A model generated the notes under the pieces. It ran no database searches. It saw only the letters and a program-made list of their open reading frames with translations, and was not told the DNA's origin. A program made the position numbers and the translations under genes. Positions 34,139 to 44,213 of a stretch of 64,000 nucleotides of DNA are shown here, piece by piece. Position 1 is the stretch's first letter. Every line of letters begins with the position of its first letter. The stretch comes from CAVQYV01 sp963718295 [NCBI: uncultured Methylomirabilota bacterium] (GTDB taxonomy: Bacteria > Methylomirabilota > Methylomirabilia > CAVQYV01), in assembly GCA_963718295.1 (NCBI GenBank), contig CAVQYV010000001.1, positions 31,695 to 95,694 on the forward strand. The letters run 5' to 3'.

Positions 34139-35269
34139 CTATTCAAAGCTCGATCGAAACTTTACCACCCCCAAAAGGAAGGCCAGGCCGCCCAGGATGA
34201 GAAGCCCCAGGAACTCCTTCCAAAGGGCTGCGAATCCCAGTCCCTTCAAGAACACCGAAAAACCGATCTCCAGAAAATACTTGAGAGGCGACAGATAGGT
34301 GATCCTCTTCATCCAGAACGGCATCGCCTCATAGGGGGTCCAGGATCCGGAGAGGAAAAGGATGGGGGCAACGATCAGGAGGGTCAACAGGACCACCTCG
34401 GAGAGGCTCTTGGAGATGGAGGCCAGGAACAGGCCCAGTCCCGAAGAGGTGAAGACGAAGATCAGGGTGGCCAGAAAAAAAAGCCCCAGATTGCCCCGGA
34501 TGGGAATCCCGAAGAGCGGCTCCAGGACGGTGAAGATGGCGGTGAAGGTGGCCAGCAAGGTAATGGCCCCCATGGGAATGATCTTGGCCAGCATGATCTC
34601 GTAGGGCTTGAGGGGGGTCACCAGGAGCTGCTCGATGGTTCCGTACTCCTTTTCCCGCACCAGGGCAGCAGCCGGCAGGAGGATGGAGATCATGGTGATG
34701 ACCGAGAAGAGCTCCGTCAATCCCATGAAGTACTCGCTCTTCAGGTTGGGATTGAATCGCACCCGATGGCGGAGATCCACCCGGGGCAATAATTGAAGCC
34801 CTTTGGCTGTGATCCCCCAATTTTCGAGGATGATCTTTCTCGAATAGGCCTCGATGATCCGGGCGGCGTAGCCCATGGCGATCAAGGCCGAGTTGGAATG
34901 GGTGCCGTCCACGATCAACTGGATCTTCGCTTCCCTCCCTTCTTTCAAGTATTGGGAGAAATGCTGGGGTATGACCAGCACCATGCTTACCTTTCCCCGA
35001 TCCAATAGCTCCCTCACGGCTCCCTCCCCATGAGGAAATGCCACGGCCAAGAAGTAGGGGAGCCGGAAGCCCTCCACCAATTGTTGGCTGGCCTGAGAGC
35101 GGTCGAGATCGTAGACTGCCAGCGGGGTCCTCCTCACCTCCAGATTGAAGCCTTGGGTCACCAGGAGGATATCGATGGTAAAGCTGTAGAGAAGGATGAT
35201 TAGCACCACCCAGTCTCGCGAGAACTGCAGGAATTCTTTTCGCACCAAAGAGGCCAACCGGATGATCAA
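34139..35269 (-). CDS. ABC-2 type permease (376 aa)
   Basis: One N-terminal and five C-terminal membrane segments flank a large periplasmic domain, the ABC-2 layout seen in YbhR/YhhJ-type exporters. EYGTIEQLLVTPLKPYEIMLAK is the coupling region contacting the ATPase. It is the last gene of the exporter operon and starts one base after the preceding permease stop. It should pair with that permease as a heterodimer. The cargo (drug, lipid or metabolite) is unknown. Confidence 0.92.
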   Translation of the reverse strand: MIIRLASLVRKEFLQFSRDWVVLIILLYSFTIDILLVTQGFNLEVRRTPLAVYDLDRSQASQQLVEGFRLPYFLAVAFPHGEGAVRELLDRGKVSMVLVIPQHFSQYLKEGREAKIQLIVDGTHSNSALIAMGYAARIIEAYSRKIILENWGITAKGLQLLPRVDLRHRVRFNPNLKSEYFMGLTELFSVITMISILLPAAALVREKEYGTIEQLLVTPLKPYEIMLAKIIPMGAITLLATFTAIFTVLEPLFGIPIRGNLGLFFLATLIFVFTSSGLGLFLASISKSLSEVVLLTLLIVAPILFLSGSWTPYEAMPFWMKRITYLSPLKYFLEIGFSVFLKGLGFAALWKEFLGLLILGGLAFLLGVVKFRSSFE

Positions 35270-35270
35270 T

Positions 35271-36383
35271 TCAGCCAGTCCTTTTCTTGAACATCAAGAT
35301 GGATAGAGAGATCAGGACCAGGGCATAGGTTGCCAGGGTCAGCACGTCGGGCCATAAAAGGGCCCAACCCGTCCCCTTCAAAAAGGCATCGCGGATGATC
35401 TTCATGTAATAGCGGGAGGGGAAGAGATAGCTCTCCCACTGGGATACCTTGGCCATGCTGGAGATGGGGACAAAAAAGCCGGAGTAAAGAAAGGCGGGAA
35501 TGATGGTCACCACAGAGGTAAGGAGCATCGCTCCCACCTGGGTGCGAAGGAGGACGGAGATGAGAAGGCCGATCCCCACCGTACCGAGGATATAGAACAA
35601 TGAGGAAACCAGCAGGAGCGGGAAACTGCCGCGAAAGGGAATTTTGAAGACACCCAGGGCCTGGAGGAAGATGAAGAAGAAGACGAAGAGGGAGATGAAA
35701 AGATAGGGAACCAACTTCCCCAGGATATACTCCCAGGGCCGAAGGGGAGAAGACAGGATATTGAGGATGGATCCTTGCTCCTTTTCTCTCACCACGGCCA
35801 ATGTGGCGAGCAGCGCGGGGTAAAAGAGGAGGATGGTAACGATGATCCCGGGGACGATGAAATTCTTGGACTGCAGCTCGGGATTGAACCAGACGCGGGA
35901 TTCAATCCGGAGGGGAGTCCATTCCGGACCCAATTGCTGGGCCAGATCCTCGTTGAACTGGGCATTGATCGCCTCCATGTAGCCCTTGATGGTAGCGGCC
36001 TGGTTGGGGAAGGATCCATCGATGAGGAGTTGGACCTGCGTGGTCTTGCCTGCCTGCAGTTTGGAGGAGAAGTCACAAGGTAGGATCAGCGCCCCTCGAA
36101 TCCTGCCCCTGCGAAGCTCCTCCTCGATTTCCTTCTGGTTCTGCGCGTAGAAGTCGAGACGAAAATAGCCCGACTGAAGGAAGGAGGAGACGTATTCCCG
36201 GCTTTTGGGAGTCCGATCCAGGTCCCAGATGGCCACGCCAATATCCTTGACATCGAAGGTCATACCGTAGCCAAAGATCAACATGAGAATCAACGGAACC
36301 CCGACGGAAAGCCCGATATAGAGCTTGCTTCGACGGATCTCCAGGAATTCCTTCTTGATGATGCTCCAGATCCTCCTCTTCAC
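35271..36383 (-). CDS. ABC-2 type permease (370 aa)
   Basis: The topology is the same as its neighbour: an N-terminal helix (YIGLSVGVPLILMLIFGYG), a periplasmic loop of about 150 residues, and five helices. KEQGSILNILSSPLRPWEYI is the coupling helix region. Its ATG overlaps the stop of the tandem ATPase gene by four bases. It corresponds to YbhS of the YbhGFSR family. Confidence 0.92.
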   Translation of the reverse strand: MKRRIWSIIKKEFLEIRRSKLYIGLSVGVPLILMLIFGYGMTFDVKDIGVAIWDLDRTPKSREYVSSFLQSGYFRLDFYAQNQKEIEEELRRGRIRGALILPCDFSSKLQAGKTTQVQLLIDGSFPNQAATIKGYMEAINAQFNEDLAQQLGPEWTPLRIESRVWFNPELQSKNFIVPGIIVTILLFYPALLATLAVVREKEQGSILNILSSPLRPWEYILGKLVPYLFISLFVFFFIFLQALGVFKIPFRGSFPLLLVSSLFYILGTVGIGLLISVLLRTQVGAMLLTSVVTIIPAFLYSGFFVPISSMAKVSQWESYLFPSRYYMKIIRDAFLKGTGWALLWPDVLTLATYALVLISLSILMFKKRTG

Positions 36384-38386
36384 CTATCCCTCCCCTTTTC
36401 CTCCTCCATCTCGATATAGTGAATGAAGGAATCCTCCAATCGGATCTCCTCCGCCTGCAACTGATGGACGAAGATGCCCTCACCTTCCAAGAGCCTGCGA
36501 ATCCGCTGGTCATCCTCTTCCGGCCGGGTGGAGAATACCCGGACTCGCCTGCCATAGAGGAAGATCCTGGTAAATGGCCCCCGCAGAAGGTCCCAGGCTC
36601 GGAGGGGCTCTTCGCAGTCGATATAGAGGGGAGTTCCCAGTTGCCGGGCGGTCCCTTCCTTCAGGGAGGCGGGACTGCCCAGGGCAATGATTCGTCCATC
36701 ATAGATGAAGGCGAGGCGGTCGCAATTCTCCGCCTCATCCAGATAGTGAGTGGTCACCAGGACGGTCACCTTTTCCTCGCGAGAAAGGGTATAGATCAGG
36801 TTCCAGAACCTGCGCCTGGCCACCAGATCCACCCCTGCGGTGGGCTCATCCAGGAAGAGGATCTCAGGCTTGTGAATGAGCGCACACCCTAAGGCCAAGC
36901 GTTGGCGAATGCCCAGAGGTAAATCACCCGCCAGTACCTCCTCGCGGCCCCGGAGGTCGGCGAGCTCCATGATCCATTCATGCCGACTGAGAAAGGATTT
37001 TCGATCCACCTGATAGATCCCACCATAGAGCCTCAAATTCTCTGACACCGATAGATCTCGATAGAGAGAGAACTTCTGGGACATGTATCCGATGCGAGAT
37101 TTGATCTGATGGCGTTGCCGGAGGATATCGAAGTTCGATATTTGCCCGCCCCCTTCGGTAGGCGGGATGATGCCGCACAGGATCTTGATGGTCGTGGTCT
37201 TTCCCGCCCCATTGGGACCCAGGAAGCCAAAGATCTCTCCCCTCTTTACCTCAAAATCGATTCCGGCCACCGCGGTGAAACCATCGAACCTCTTGACCAG
37301 GCCCTGGACGTTGATGGCTGGTCCATCCAGCCGTCTCGGGGGCTGCGGCTCTCGGCTCTTCCTCTCCCCCCCGGAGGACTTCCCCTCCCCACTCCTCTTT
37401 TCCTCCAGCAGGGCGAGGAAAACCTCCTCCAGATCCGGAACCCTCTCCCGTAGCCGGCTCACCTGGACGCCTTCACTCTGCAGCAGGGTGGAAACGGAAT
37501 CCAGTTCCTCTCCCTCGGGAAGCATCGCCACCAGGCGATCTTTCAACTTCCTGACCCGCCACTCCTTTCGGGAGAGGGCCTTCCGGGCCAGATCTTCGGG
37601 GCTGGCCCAGATTTCCAGAGTCCTTCTCCGATCTTTTGTCCTCAGCTCTTCGGGGCTTCCCAGGGCAATGATCTCCCCCTCGTGCAGGAGCGCCACCCGA
37701 TGGCACCTCTCGGCTTCGTCCATATAGGAGGTGGTGAGGAGTATGGTTACATTCTTTTCCTTGAGGAGTTGATTGACAATGATCCAGAAGTCCCGGCGAG
37801 ACAAGGGGTCTACCCCGGTGGTGGGCTCATCCAAGAAGAGGACCTGGGGAGAGTGGATGAGGGTGCAGCAAAGGGCCAGCTTCTGCTTCATCCCGCCCGA
37901 GAGGTTCTTGGCTAATCTGGCTTTGAAGGGAGAAAGGCGGGTGATATGAAGCAGGTCTTCCTTGATTCGGTCCCGTTCATTGCTGGAAACCTGATGAAGA
38001 TCCGCAAAGAAGTTGAGGTGTTCCTCGACGGAGAGATTCTCGAAGAGGGTCAGGCCCAGGCCCTGGGCCATATACCCAATGTGGGGCTTGATCCCTTCCG
38101 GGTCCTTCAGAACATCCACTTCGTGGACGAGGACCCCTCCCGAATTGGGGGAGAGCAGGCCACAAAGGATCTGGATGATGCTGCTCTTTCCCGCCCCATC
38201 TGGACCCAGGAGCCCAAAGATCTCCCCCCTGGCCACCTCGAAGCTTACGCCCTTCACTGCCTCGATGGTCCGATACCGCTTCCGGAGATGCTCAACCCGG
38301 ATGCAAGCATGGGGGCGCTGGGATGCCTCCCGACCCGGGGGGGCAGTCAGGGAAGATGGGACGGTCTGGGGGTCATTCTTCGCCAT
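36380..38386 (-). CDS. Tandem ABC ATPase (two nucleotide-binding domains, 668 aa)
   Basis: The first NBD (about residues 25-310) has Walker A GPDGAGKSS, signature LSGGMKQKL and Walker B VLFLDEPTTGVD. The second (about 350-640) has Walker A GPNGAGKTT, Walker B ILFLDEPTAGVD, and a degenerate signature LPLGIRQRL. Fusion of two NBDs matches YbhF-type proteins of multidrug/cation ABC-2 exporters. The altered second signature implies asymmetric ATP sites. It sits 9 bp after the membrane-fusion gene. Confidence 0.92.
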   Translation of the reverse strand: MAKNDPQTVPSSLTAPPGREASQRPHACIRVEHLRKRYRTIEAVKGVSFEVARGEIFGLLGPDGAGKSSIIQILCGLLSPNSGGVLVHEVDVLKDPEGIKPHIGYMAQGLGLTLFENLSVEEHLNFFADLHQVSSNERDRIKEDLLHITRLSPFKARLAKNLSGGMKQKLALCCTLIHSPQVLFLDEPTTGVDPLSRRDFWIIVNQLLKEKNVTILLTTSYMDEAERCHRVALLHEGEIIALGSPEELRTKDRRRTLEIWASPEDLARKALSRKEWRVRKLKDRLVAMLPEGEELDSVSTLLQSEGVQVSRLRERVPDLEEVFLALLEEKRSGEGKSSGGERKSREPQPPRRLDGPAINVQGLVKRFDGFTAVAGIDFEVKRGEIFGFLGPNGAGKTTTIKILCGIIPPTEGGGQISNFDILRQRHQIKSRIGYMSQKFSLYRDLSVSENLRLYGGIYQVDRKSFLSRHEWIMELADLRGREEVLAGDLPLGIRQRLALGCALIHKPEILFLDEPTAGVDLVARRRFWNLIYTLSREEKVTVLVTTHYLDEAENCDRLAFIYDGRIIALGSPASLKEGTARQLGTPLYIDCEEPLRAWDLLRGPFTRIFLYGRRVRVFSTRPEEDDQRIRRLLEGEGIFVHQLQAEEIRLEDSFIHYIEMEEEKGRDR

Positions 38387-38395
38387 GCCAGCCGC

Positions 38396-39580
38396 CTATT
38401 TGGGCCAGGCCCTTTGATCCATATATTTGATGATACCGTCCGCCGGCATCCCAGGCTTGAGAAGGCCCTGGGGATTGGAGGCCGTCAATTTGACGGCAAA
38501 CACCAAATTCACCCTTTCCTGCTTCGTCTCCACATTCTTGGGAGTGAACTCGGCCTGTTGGCTGATCTGGGTCACCTTTGCCTCAAAAGAGCGATCCGGG
38601 TAGGCATCCACATAGATCCGGGCCGGATTGCCCAGTCGGATTTTCCCGATCTGAACCTGGGGGATATAGACCTCCAGGTAAATATCGGAGAGGTCGATCA
38701 AGGTGAGGATGGGCCTGCCGGCTGCCAGGACTTCTCCCCCCTCCGCAATCTTGGTCATTACCGTGCCCGAGATGGGGGCCAGGATTTGGCAGTCGTCCAG
38801 AATCGCCCGGGCCTCCCTCTCGGAGGCCTCCGCCATCTTCATCTCCGAGCGAGCGCCCTCCATCGCTTCCTGGGCTTGGTTTCCCATGGAGCGAGCAGCG
38901 GCCAGACCCTTTTCCTCTACCTCGATCTGGAGGCGCGCCTCCTTGGCCATTTCCAGCACTACCAGGGCTCGATCCTTCTCCCGACCGAATTGATCCATCT
39001 CCGCCTGGGCGGCCCTCAAAGAGGATCTCCCACTATCCACTGCCTGGGTGGAAACCATTCCTTGGCGGTGGAGGTCCTCCAGCCGACGGGACTCCTTCTG
39101 CCACCAATCCAGATTGGCCTCTGCCCTCGCTAAACCTGCTGCTGCTGCCCCCAGGGCTGCCTTCGCCTCCGCGACCCCCCCCTGTACCCGCTTTCGCAAG
39201 AGTTCCAGGTGCGTTTCCGATTCCTTCACTTTGTGACCCCAGTAGCGGATGCTCTCGGTCTGTCGGGCCAGATTCCTCTGGGAAACGGAAATGGCGGCCT
39301 GAGCGCGCTCGCGCCGCGCCTTGATCTCTTCCGAGGAGATCTCGGCCAGCACGGTCCCCTTCTCCACCCGATCCCCCTCTTGGACCAGGAGCCTCTCCAT
39401 ACGACCGGCCACCTTGGTTCCGACCGTCACCTCCGTGCCTTCAATTCGGCCGCTGGCATAGATCAGGCCGTTATCCTTTTTGTTCTGGAGGTAGAGATTG
39501 GAGAATCCCCAGAGCGCAGAGATCAGGCCTGCGGCCAATAGAAACCAGAGGAGGTAAAGCATTGTTTTCCTACGTTTCAT
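38396..39580 (-). CDS. HlyD-family membrane-fusion protein (394 aa)
   Basis: An N-terminal membrane helix (about residues 7-25) is followed by the lipoyl-like half motif GTKVAGRMERLLVQEGDRVEKG, a long coiled coil (about 75-215) and the beta-barrel with TVMTKIAEGGEVLAAG. This is the periplasmic adaptor (YbhG type) that couples an ABC-2 exporter to an outer-membrane channel. It is the first gene of the four-gene operon. No TolC-like gene is present here. Confidence 0.92.
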   Translation of the reverse strand: MKRRKTMLYLLWFLLAAGLISALWGFSNLYLQNKKDNGLIYASGRIEGTEVTVGTKVAGRMERLLVQEGDRVEKGTVLAEISSEEIKARRERAQAAISVSQRNLARQTESIRYWGHKVKESETHLELLRKRVQGGVAEAKAALGAAAAGLARAEANLDWWQKESRRLEDLHRQGMVSTQAVDSGRSSLRAAQAEMDQFGREKDRALVVLEMAKEARLQIEVEEKGLAAARSMGNQAQEAMEGARSEMKMAEASEREARAILDDCQILAPISGTVMTKIAEGGEVLAAGRPILTLIDLSDIYLEVYIPQVQIGKIRLGNPARIYVDAYPDRSFEAKVTQISQQAEFTPKNVETKQERVNLVFAVKLTASNPQGLLKPGMPADGIIKYMDQRAWPK

Positions 39581-39791
39581 CGCTTCATCGTCCCCATTTC
39601 CGTATTCGACCCCTCAATACCCGAGAAGAGATAACACAGCCATCCTTCAATGTCAAACCGCGCATCGTTGGCCCACTTGCCTCCTGGGTCCTCTTGCCGA
39701 GGTCGCTCGGATCAGGGGCATCCCAAAAAGGCCTTTCCTTTCCCATATCGATCTGGTAAATATGCCACAAGAGGGGACAGGGATTGCATCC

Positions 39792-40907
39792 ATGAGGAAA
39801 ATCGCATACGGAGTGAACGGCGTCGGATTGGGACACGCCACCGCCTCTGGGAGGGTCATCGACGATCTTCTGGAAAGAGAGGGCGAGTTGGAGATACTAA
39901 TCTTCTCCTCTATGGCGGCCCTTGACTTCTTCCGGGAGGCCTATGGGAGCCACAAAAGGGTAAAGGTGGAAGGAGTATGGGGGATCGACGCCCAGATGAG
40001 AAAAGGGGAGGTCTCCTTTTTCAGGACCGCTCTCCATCTCCTTCCCCACCTGGGGCGGAAAAGGGAGAGGCTGCAAGAACTAAGCCGTAGGCTCCGCGAG
40101 GAGAGGATCTCCCTGCTCATTACCGACTTCGAGCATTACACCCCACGGGCGGCCCTGCTGGCAGGGATTCCCTTCCTCGCCTTCAGCCACTCCCTGTTCG
40201 TCCGCTTCCTGAAGTTGAGCCCTCGGGAGCTGCCCTCAGGGGTGAGGGCCGACTATGTCCTGGCGAAAAATACCGTGAAGTACCTATATCCCCTGGGCAA
40301 AATCAACATCGTCAACACCTTCTATCCCTTCCCCCATGAGGAGGAGAAGATGGAAAAGGAGGTCGCATTTCTGGGGCCCATCCTCCAGAGAAAACTGATC
40401 GCGGTCAGAGACCTGGTCGAAGAGCAGGACTTCGTCCTCGTCTATCCCAAGACGCCCAACGAGGACCTTTTCTTGGAGTTCATAAGGGAAATCCCCCATC
40501 TCGATTTTGTCTTTTATGTACGGGAGCCTCAGCGATTCAGGGAGACGAACCATATTCGATTCAAGGCCTTCTCCCCGGAGGGGTTTCTGCAGGATCTGGC
40601 GCGGTGCAATTTCGCGTTCTCCACCGCCGGCCACCAGCTCCCCTGTGAGGCCCTCTTTCTCAGGAAGCCGATGATCGTGGTTCCGGAGGGAGGACAGTTC
40701 GAGCAATACTACAATGGCCACATGCTGGAGAAGATGGGCGGAGGGATCAGCGTGCCCCTGAAAGGAATGCATTCCAAGGTGCTGACGGACTTCGCCGATC
40801 GTATCGAGGTCTATCGAGCTAAGCTCGATGAGGTCAGGATCGAGGATGCGACCCCTGCGGCACTTGCCATCCTGCGAACTGAGCTCGCTCAGCTGGGCCC
40901 AGCGTGA
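39792..40907 (+). CDS. Glycosyltransferase-like protein, GT-B fold (371 aa)
   Basis: The N-terminus MRKIAYGVNGVGLGHATASG is the donor-site glycine-rich loop of MurG/YjiC-like GT-B enzymes. The C-terminal half has FSTAGHQLPCEALFLRKPMI and VPEGGQFEQYYNGHMLE, corresponding to the nucleotide-sugar binding stretch. It resembles the family of archaeal and bacterial predicted glycosyltransferases often annotated as teichoic-acid or UDP-GlcNAc related. ATG at 39792 is chosen because it starts the conserved loop. The sugar donor and acceptor are unknown. Confidence 0.78.
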   Translation: MRKIAYGVNGVGLGHATASGRVIDDLLEREGELEILIFSSMAALDFFREAYGSHKRVKVEGVWGIDAQMRKGEVSFFRTALHLLPHLGRKRERLQELSRRLREERISLLITDFEHYTPRAALLAGIPFLAFSHSLFVRFLKLSPRELPSGVRADYVLAKNTVKYLYPLGKINIVNTFYPFPHEEEKMEKEVAFLGPILQRKLIAVRDLVEEQDFVLVYPKTPNEDLFLEFIREIPHLDFVFYVREPQRFRETNHIRFKAFSPEGFLQDLARCNFAFSTAGHQLPCEALFLRKPMIVVPEGGQFEQYYNGHMLEKMGGGISVPLKGMHSKVLTDFADRIEVYRAKLDEVRIEDATPAALAILRTELAQLGPA

Positions 40908-40922
40908 GCGAAGGAAGGGTGA

Positions 40923-41903
40923 CTAGGAATGATTCTTTTGGAGGGCGATGGAGGCCTCCAAGCCCTGGGCCAGGGCATAGACCGCTTCCGTGAGGGGGAT
41001 CTCAATTTTCCCACGCCTGGCCTCCCCCATGAGAGGGCCGATGCAATCCTCCATTTCGGTTTTGCGTCCCGCCAGGATATCTTGGGCCGTGGAATGATAG
41101 GGAGAGACGCCTGGACGATCGACCCGAGCCCCAGCCTCCATCACCTCCTGTACTGCCTGCTCAAAGGAAAGATCCAGCATGCTCCTCGTCCGATGAGGAC
41201 CACAGTTCTCCAGGGGGATGCCTTTTGCCATGGGGATCTGGCTCAATTCCCGGACCATCTTGATACAGAGCGATGCCAGGTCCCGGGATCGGAGGATCTT
41301 GGGAAAGGGAAGCCGGGTGAGCGCCGACAGCATCCCGGTCGCCGCCCAGGCAATGAATTTCGACCATTCCAGAGACAGGATGTTCTCCTTGACCTCGGCT
41401 TTCAGGCCAGAGCGCTGGAAGGCTCCCACCAGCGCCTCCACCCGGGGAGTGATGCCTCCTTTTAGCTCTCCGAAATAGGTAACCCCTTCCGCTGTCCAGG
41501 TCGCCACCCCGGGCTCCGGGCGCTGGGCGGCGACCAGGGTGAGGCCGCCCAATACCCTGTCCTCCCCGAATATCTGGGCCAGGCGCTCGTCTTTGGCCAC
41601 CCCGTTCTGGACCGAGGAGGCATATTGAACCTTCAAGTGTCTCACACCCTGCAGGGCCTTCTCCGTGTCCATGCTCTTGGTGATCACCAGCAGCACGTCC
41701 GCCTCCTGGATCGCGTTGGGTTGGTCCGTCACCCCAATCGGCACCGAGAAATCCTGAAAACCGGTTACCCTGAGACCCCGGTTTGCGATGGCTTCCAGAT
41801 GAGGGCTGGGAACATCCACCAGAGTCACTTCTTCCCCGGCGCGGGCCAGACACCCACCAATGACGGAACCCAGGGCCCCCGCCCCCAAAATCACGATCTT
41901 CAT
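40923..41903 (-). CDS. Ketopantoate reductase (ApbA/PanE) family protein (326 aa)
   Basis: The NADPH motif GAGALGSVIGG is at residues 7-17. The C-terminal helical domain has the conserved K-x-x-x-N-like segment LEWSKFIAWAATG, where the catalytic Lys is present. Family members convert 2-dehydropantoate to pantoate or reduce related 2-oxo acids. Because the usual NxxxN arrangement is altered, a paralogous substrate is possible. The start at 41903 follows GAGGGAGG. It converges with the glycosyltransferase gene. Confidence 0.85.
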   Translation of the reverse strand: MKIVILGAGALGSVIGGCLARAGEEVTLVDVPSPHLEAIANRGLRVTGFQDFSVPIGVTDQPNAIQEADVLLVITKSMDTEKALQGVRHLKVQYASSVQNGVAKDERLAQIFGEDRVLGGLTLVAAQRPEPGVATWTAEGVTYFGELKGGITPRVEALVGAFQRSGLKAEVKENILSLEWSKFIAWAATGMLSALTRLPFPKILRSRDLASLCIKMVRELSQIPMAKGIPLENCGPHRTRSMLDLSFEQAVQEVMEAGARVDRPGVSPYHSTAQDILAGRKTEMEDCIGPLMGEARRGKIEIPLTEAVYALAQGLEASIALQKNHS

Positions 41904-42035
41904 TTCATCCTCCCTCGGGCACCCCTGCCCTTCTCCACGATTCCCCTCTTCCTTTTCGCTTCCAAGCCAAATCGGCCCTTCGACCATTGCCCTCAATCGG
42001 CTCTCCTCTGCCAGTGATTTCCGGGCATCCCGGTC

Positions 42036-43100
42036 TCATATCCATTTCTTTCTCTTGAAATAGATGACCATGAGGATCGCTGATGCCAGCATTACTAACA
42101 ATATCATAGGATAGGCCCACTGCCTTTCAAGTTCGGGCATATATTTGAAATTCATTCCGTAGACACCTGCCAAGAAGGTCAGGGGCATAAAAATCGTGGT
42201 AATGATGGTCAATACTTTCATCACTTCGTTCGTCTTGTTGCTGACGCTGGAAAGGTAGATATCCAGCATTCCCGAAAGCATCTCCCGAAAGGTCTCGATG
42301 GTGTCGATCACCTGGATGACATGGTCATACACATCCCTGAGATACAACCGAATCGAATCGCCAATCAGTGAAGAATCTCCCCTCTCCAGGGAGCTGATTG
42401 CCTCCCTCAAGGGCCAGACCGATCTTCGCAGCAACAACATCTCCTTCTTCAGATTATGCAGGGTCTGCAACGTCCCCGATGCCGGACTGCTAATGATTCG
42501 GTCTTCCAGGACTTCTATCTCCTCTCCCAGCCTCTCCAATAAAACAAAGTACTGGTCAACGACGCAATCCACCAGGGCATAAGCCAAATAATCCGCCCCC
42601 ATCCTCCGGATCCGGCCCTTCCCATTCTTGATTCGCTCTCGGACCGGGTCAAACAGCTTGGTCTCCTTCTCCCGGAAGGAGATGACGTAATTGGGGCCCA
42701 CCAGCAGGCTCACCTGCTCCGAGGTGATCTCCTCGCGCCCCTCATCGAATGAGAGCATCTTCAGGACCAGATATATGTATTCCCCATGATCCTCCATCTT
42801 GGGCCGATGGTCGGTGTTGAGGATGTCCTCCAGGACCAGTTGATGGAAGCCATAACCTTCGCCCAATCTCTCCAGGGCCTCGATCTGGTGCAGGCCATCT
42901 ATGTTGATCCAGGTCACAGAGGGTTTGTCCTTAAAGGCAAAACACTCCCCTATATCCTCGACCGCCCTTTCCTCGTAACGGGCCGCATCGTAGTCTATGA
43001 GTGAGACCTTTACTTTCTCTGTCGTTTTCTCCCCGATATGGACCAGGCTCCCGGGCGGAAGCCCCGCTTTCGCAGATCTCTTCTTGGTCAGCTTGGCCAT
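42036..43100 (-). CDS. corA: CorA-family divalent metal transporter (354 aa)
   Basis: The cytoplasmic N-terminal domain of about 290 residues ends in two C-terminal membrane helices, the first followed by YGMNF, the GMN selectivity motif. The pentameric channel takes up Mg2+ or Co2+. Length and order of elements are normal. The final KRKKW cluster is the basic C-terminal tail. A GAGGTGATG site lies before the ATG. Confidence 0.95.
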   Translation of the reverse strand: MAKLTKKRSAKAGLPPGSLVHIGEKTTEKVKVSLIDYDAARYEERAVEDIGECFAFKDKPSVTWINIDGLHQIEALERLGEGYGFHQLVLEDILNTDHRPKMEDHGEYIYLVLKMLSFDEGREEITSEQVSLLVGPNYVISFREKETKLFDPVRERIKNGKGRIRRMGADYLAYALVDCVVDQYFVLLERLGEEIEVLEDRIISSPASGTLQTLHNLKKEMLLLRRSVWPLREAISSLERGDSSLIGDSIRLYLRDVYDHVIQVIDTIETFREMLSGMLDIYLSSVSNKTNEVMKVLTIITTIFMPLTFLAGVYGMNFKYMPELERQWAYPMILLVMLASAILMVIYFKRKKWI

Positions 43101-43161
43101 ATCGCATCACCTCGGCCACCTATCTGCCGGCCCATCCATTCCTTCCATTGCATCCTTTGGG

Positions 43162-44178
43162 TCAACACAATCCCTCCCTGAGCCTGGCGGCTGCCTCTTC
43201 GGGTGGATTGGGATTCAGGTACAGGCCAGATCCCGATTCGAATCCACCCAGGCGCATCAGACGAGGGACGATCTCCAGATGCCAATGATAGAAATCCCCT
43301 ATGGACTTGCTCTCTTCTCCGTCAGCCACCACACAGGGTGCAGTATGGAGCAGGTAGTTGTAAGGAGGGTCCCCCAAAGACTGGGAGAGGGTGGCCAAGA
43401 CCGCCTTGAGAAGCCGAGCGAAGTCGGCCATCTCTTCTTTGCTGGTGCAGGTAAAATTCGCTTCGTGCCTTTTCGGCAGCAGGCAGGCCTCAAAGGGGAA
43501 ACGGGAAGCAAAGGGGGTGAAACCCAAAAAATGCTCATTCTGGATCACCAAGCGGGACTCTTGCTCCAACTCCTGGCCGATGATGTCGCAGAATATGCAC
43601 CTCTCTTTGATCTGGAAGTGCCTCCTCGCTCCCTTCAATTCCTCGATCACCACCTTGGGAATAATGGGAAGGGCTATGAGCTGGGAGTGGGGATGGGCCA
43701 ATAGACATCCCACCTCCCACCCATAATTCTTGAATACCAGGATGTAGCGAAGCCGCCGGTCCCTCTCCAAATCCAAAATGCGATCTCGATAGGCCCAGAA
43801 GACGCTTTCAATCTGGGTTTCGCTCATCTGATGGAAACCCTCCCCATGTTTCGGGGTCTCCACGAACACCTCGTTGGCCCCCATCCCACTCATCATGTCG
43901 AAGACTCCGATTCCCCGGGGGTTGAGCTTCCCTTCCACCCGCAGCACTGGAGATCGATTCGGGAACACGCGAACCCACCATCCGGGACCATTGAGTGGAC
44001 TGCCTGGCTCCCGATAGGCCAGGATTTCAGGGGGGGTCTTCCCCTCGTTCCCCGGGCAGAAAGGACAGGTCCCTTCCTCGGGGGGCCGCGTGGCTGCAGA
44101 GAAAGAGAGGCTTCCCCTGAAGCTGGACCCCATAATCACCCATCTCCCCGTAATCGGGTCTTTCCTCAGCTCCGACAT
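43162..44178 (-). CDS. galT: Galactose-1-phosphate uridylyltransferase
   Basis: MSELRKDPITGRWVIM is the classic GalT start, CPFCPGNE and CIFCD are metal cysteine pairs, and LLAHPHSQLIALP contains the HPH active-site triad with the nucleophilic His. The enzyme swaps UMP between UDP-glucose and galactose 1-phosphate in the Leloir pathway. No galK or galE gene is beside it, so it may instead process other nucleotide sugars. It is 338 aa, near the normal length. Confidence 0.93.
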   Translation of the reverse strand: MSELRKDPITGRWVIMGSSFRGSLSFSAATRPPEEGTCPFCPGNEGKTPPEILAYREPGSPLNGPGWWVRVFPNRSPVLRVEGKLNPRGIGVFDMMSGMGANEVFVETPKHGEGFHQMSETQIESVFWAYRDRILDLERDRRLRYILVFKNYGWEVGCLLAHPHSQLIALPIIPKVVIEELKGARRHFQIKERCIFCDIIGQELEQESRLVIQNEHFLGFTPFASRFPFEACLLPKRHEANFTCTSKEEMADFARLLKAVLATLSQSLGDPPYNYLLHTAPCVVADGEESKSIGDFYHWHLEIVPRLMRLGGFESGSGLYLNPNPPEEAAARLREGLC

Positions 44179-44213
44179 ACCTATGCCTTTTCCCTCTTCC
44201 GTCTATCCTATCT

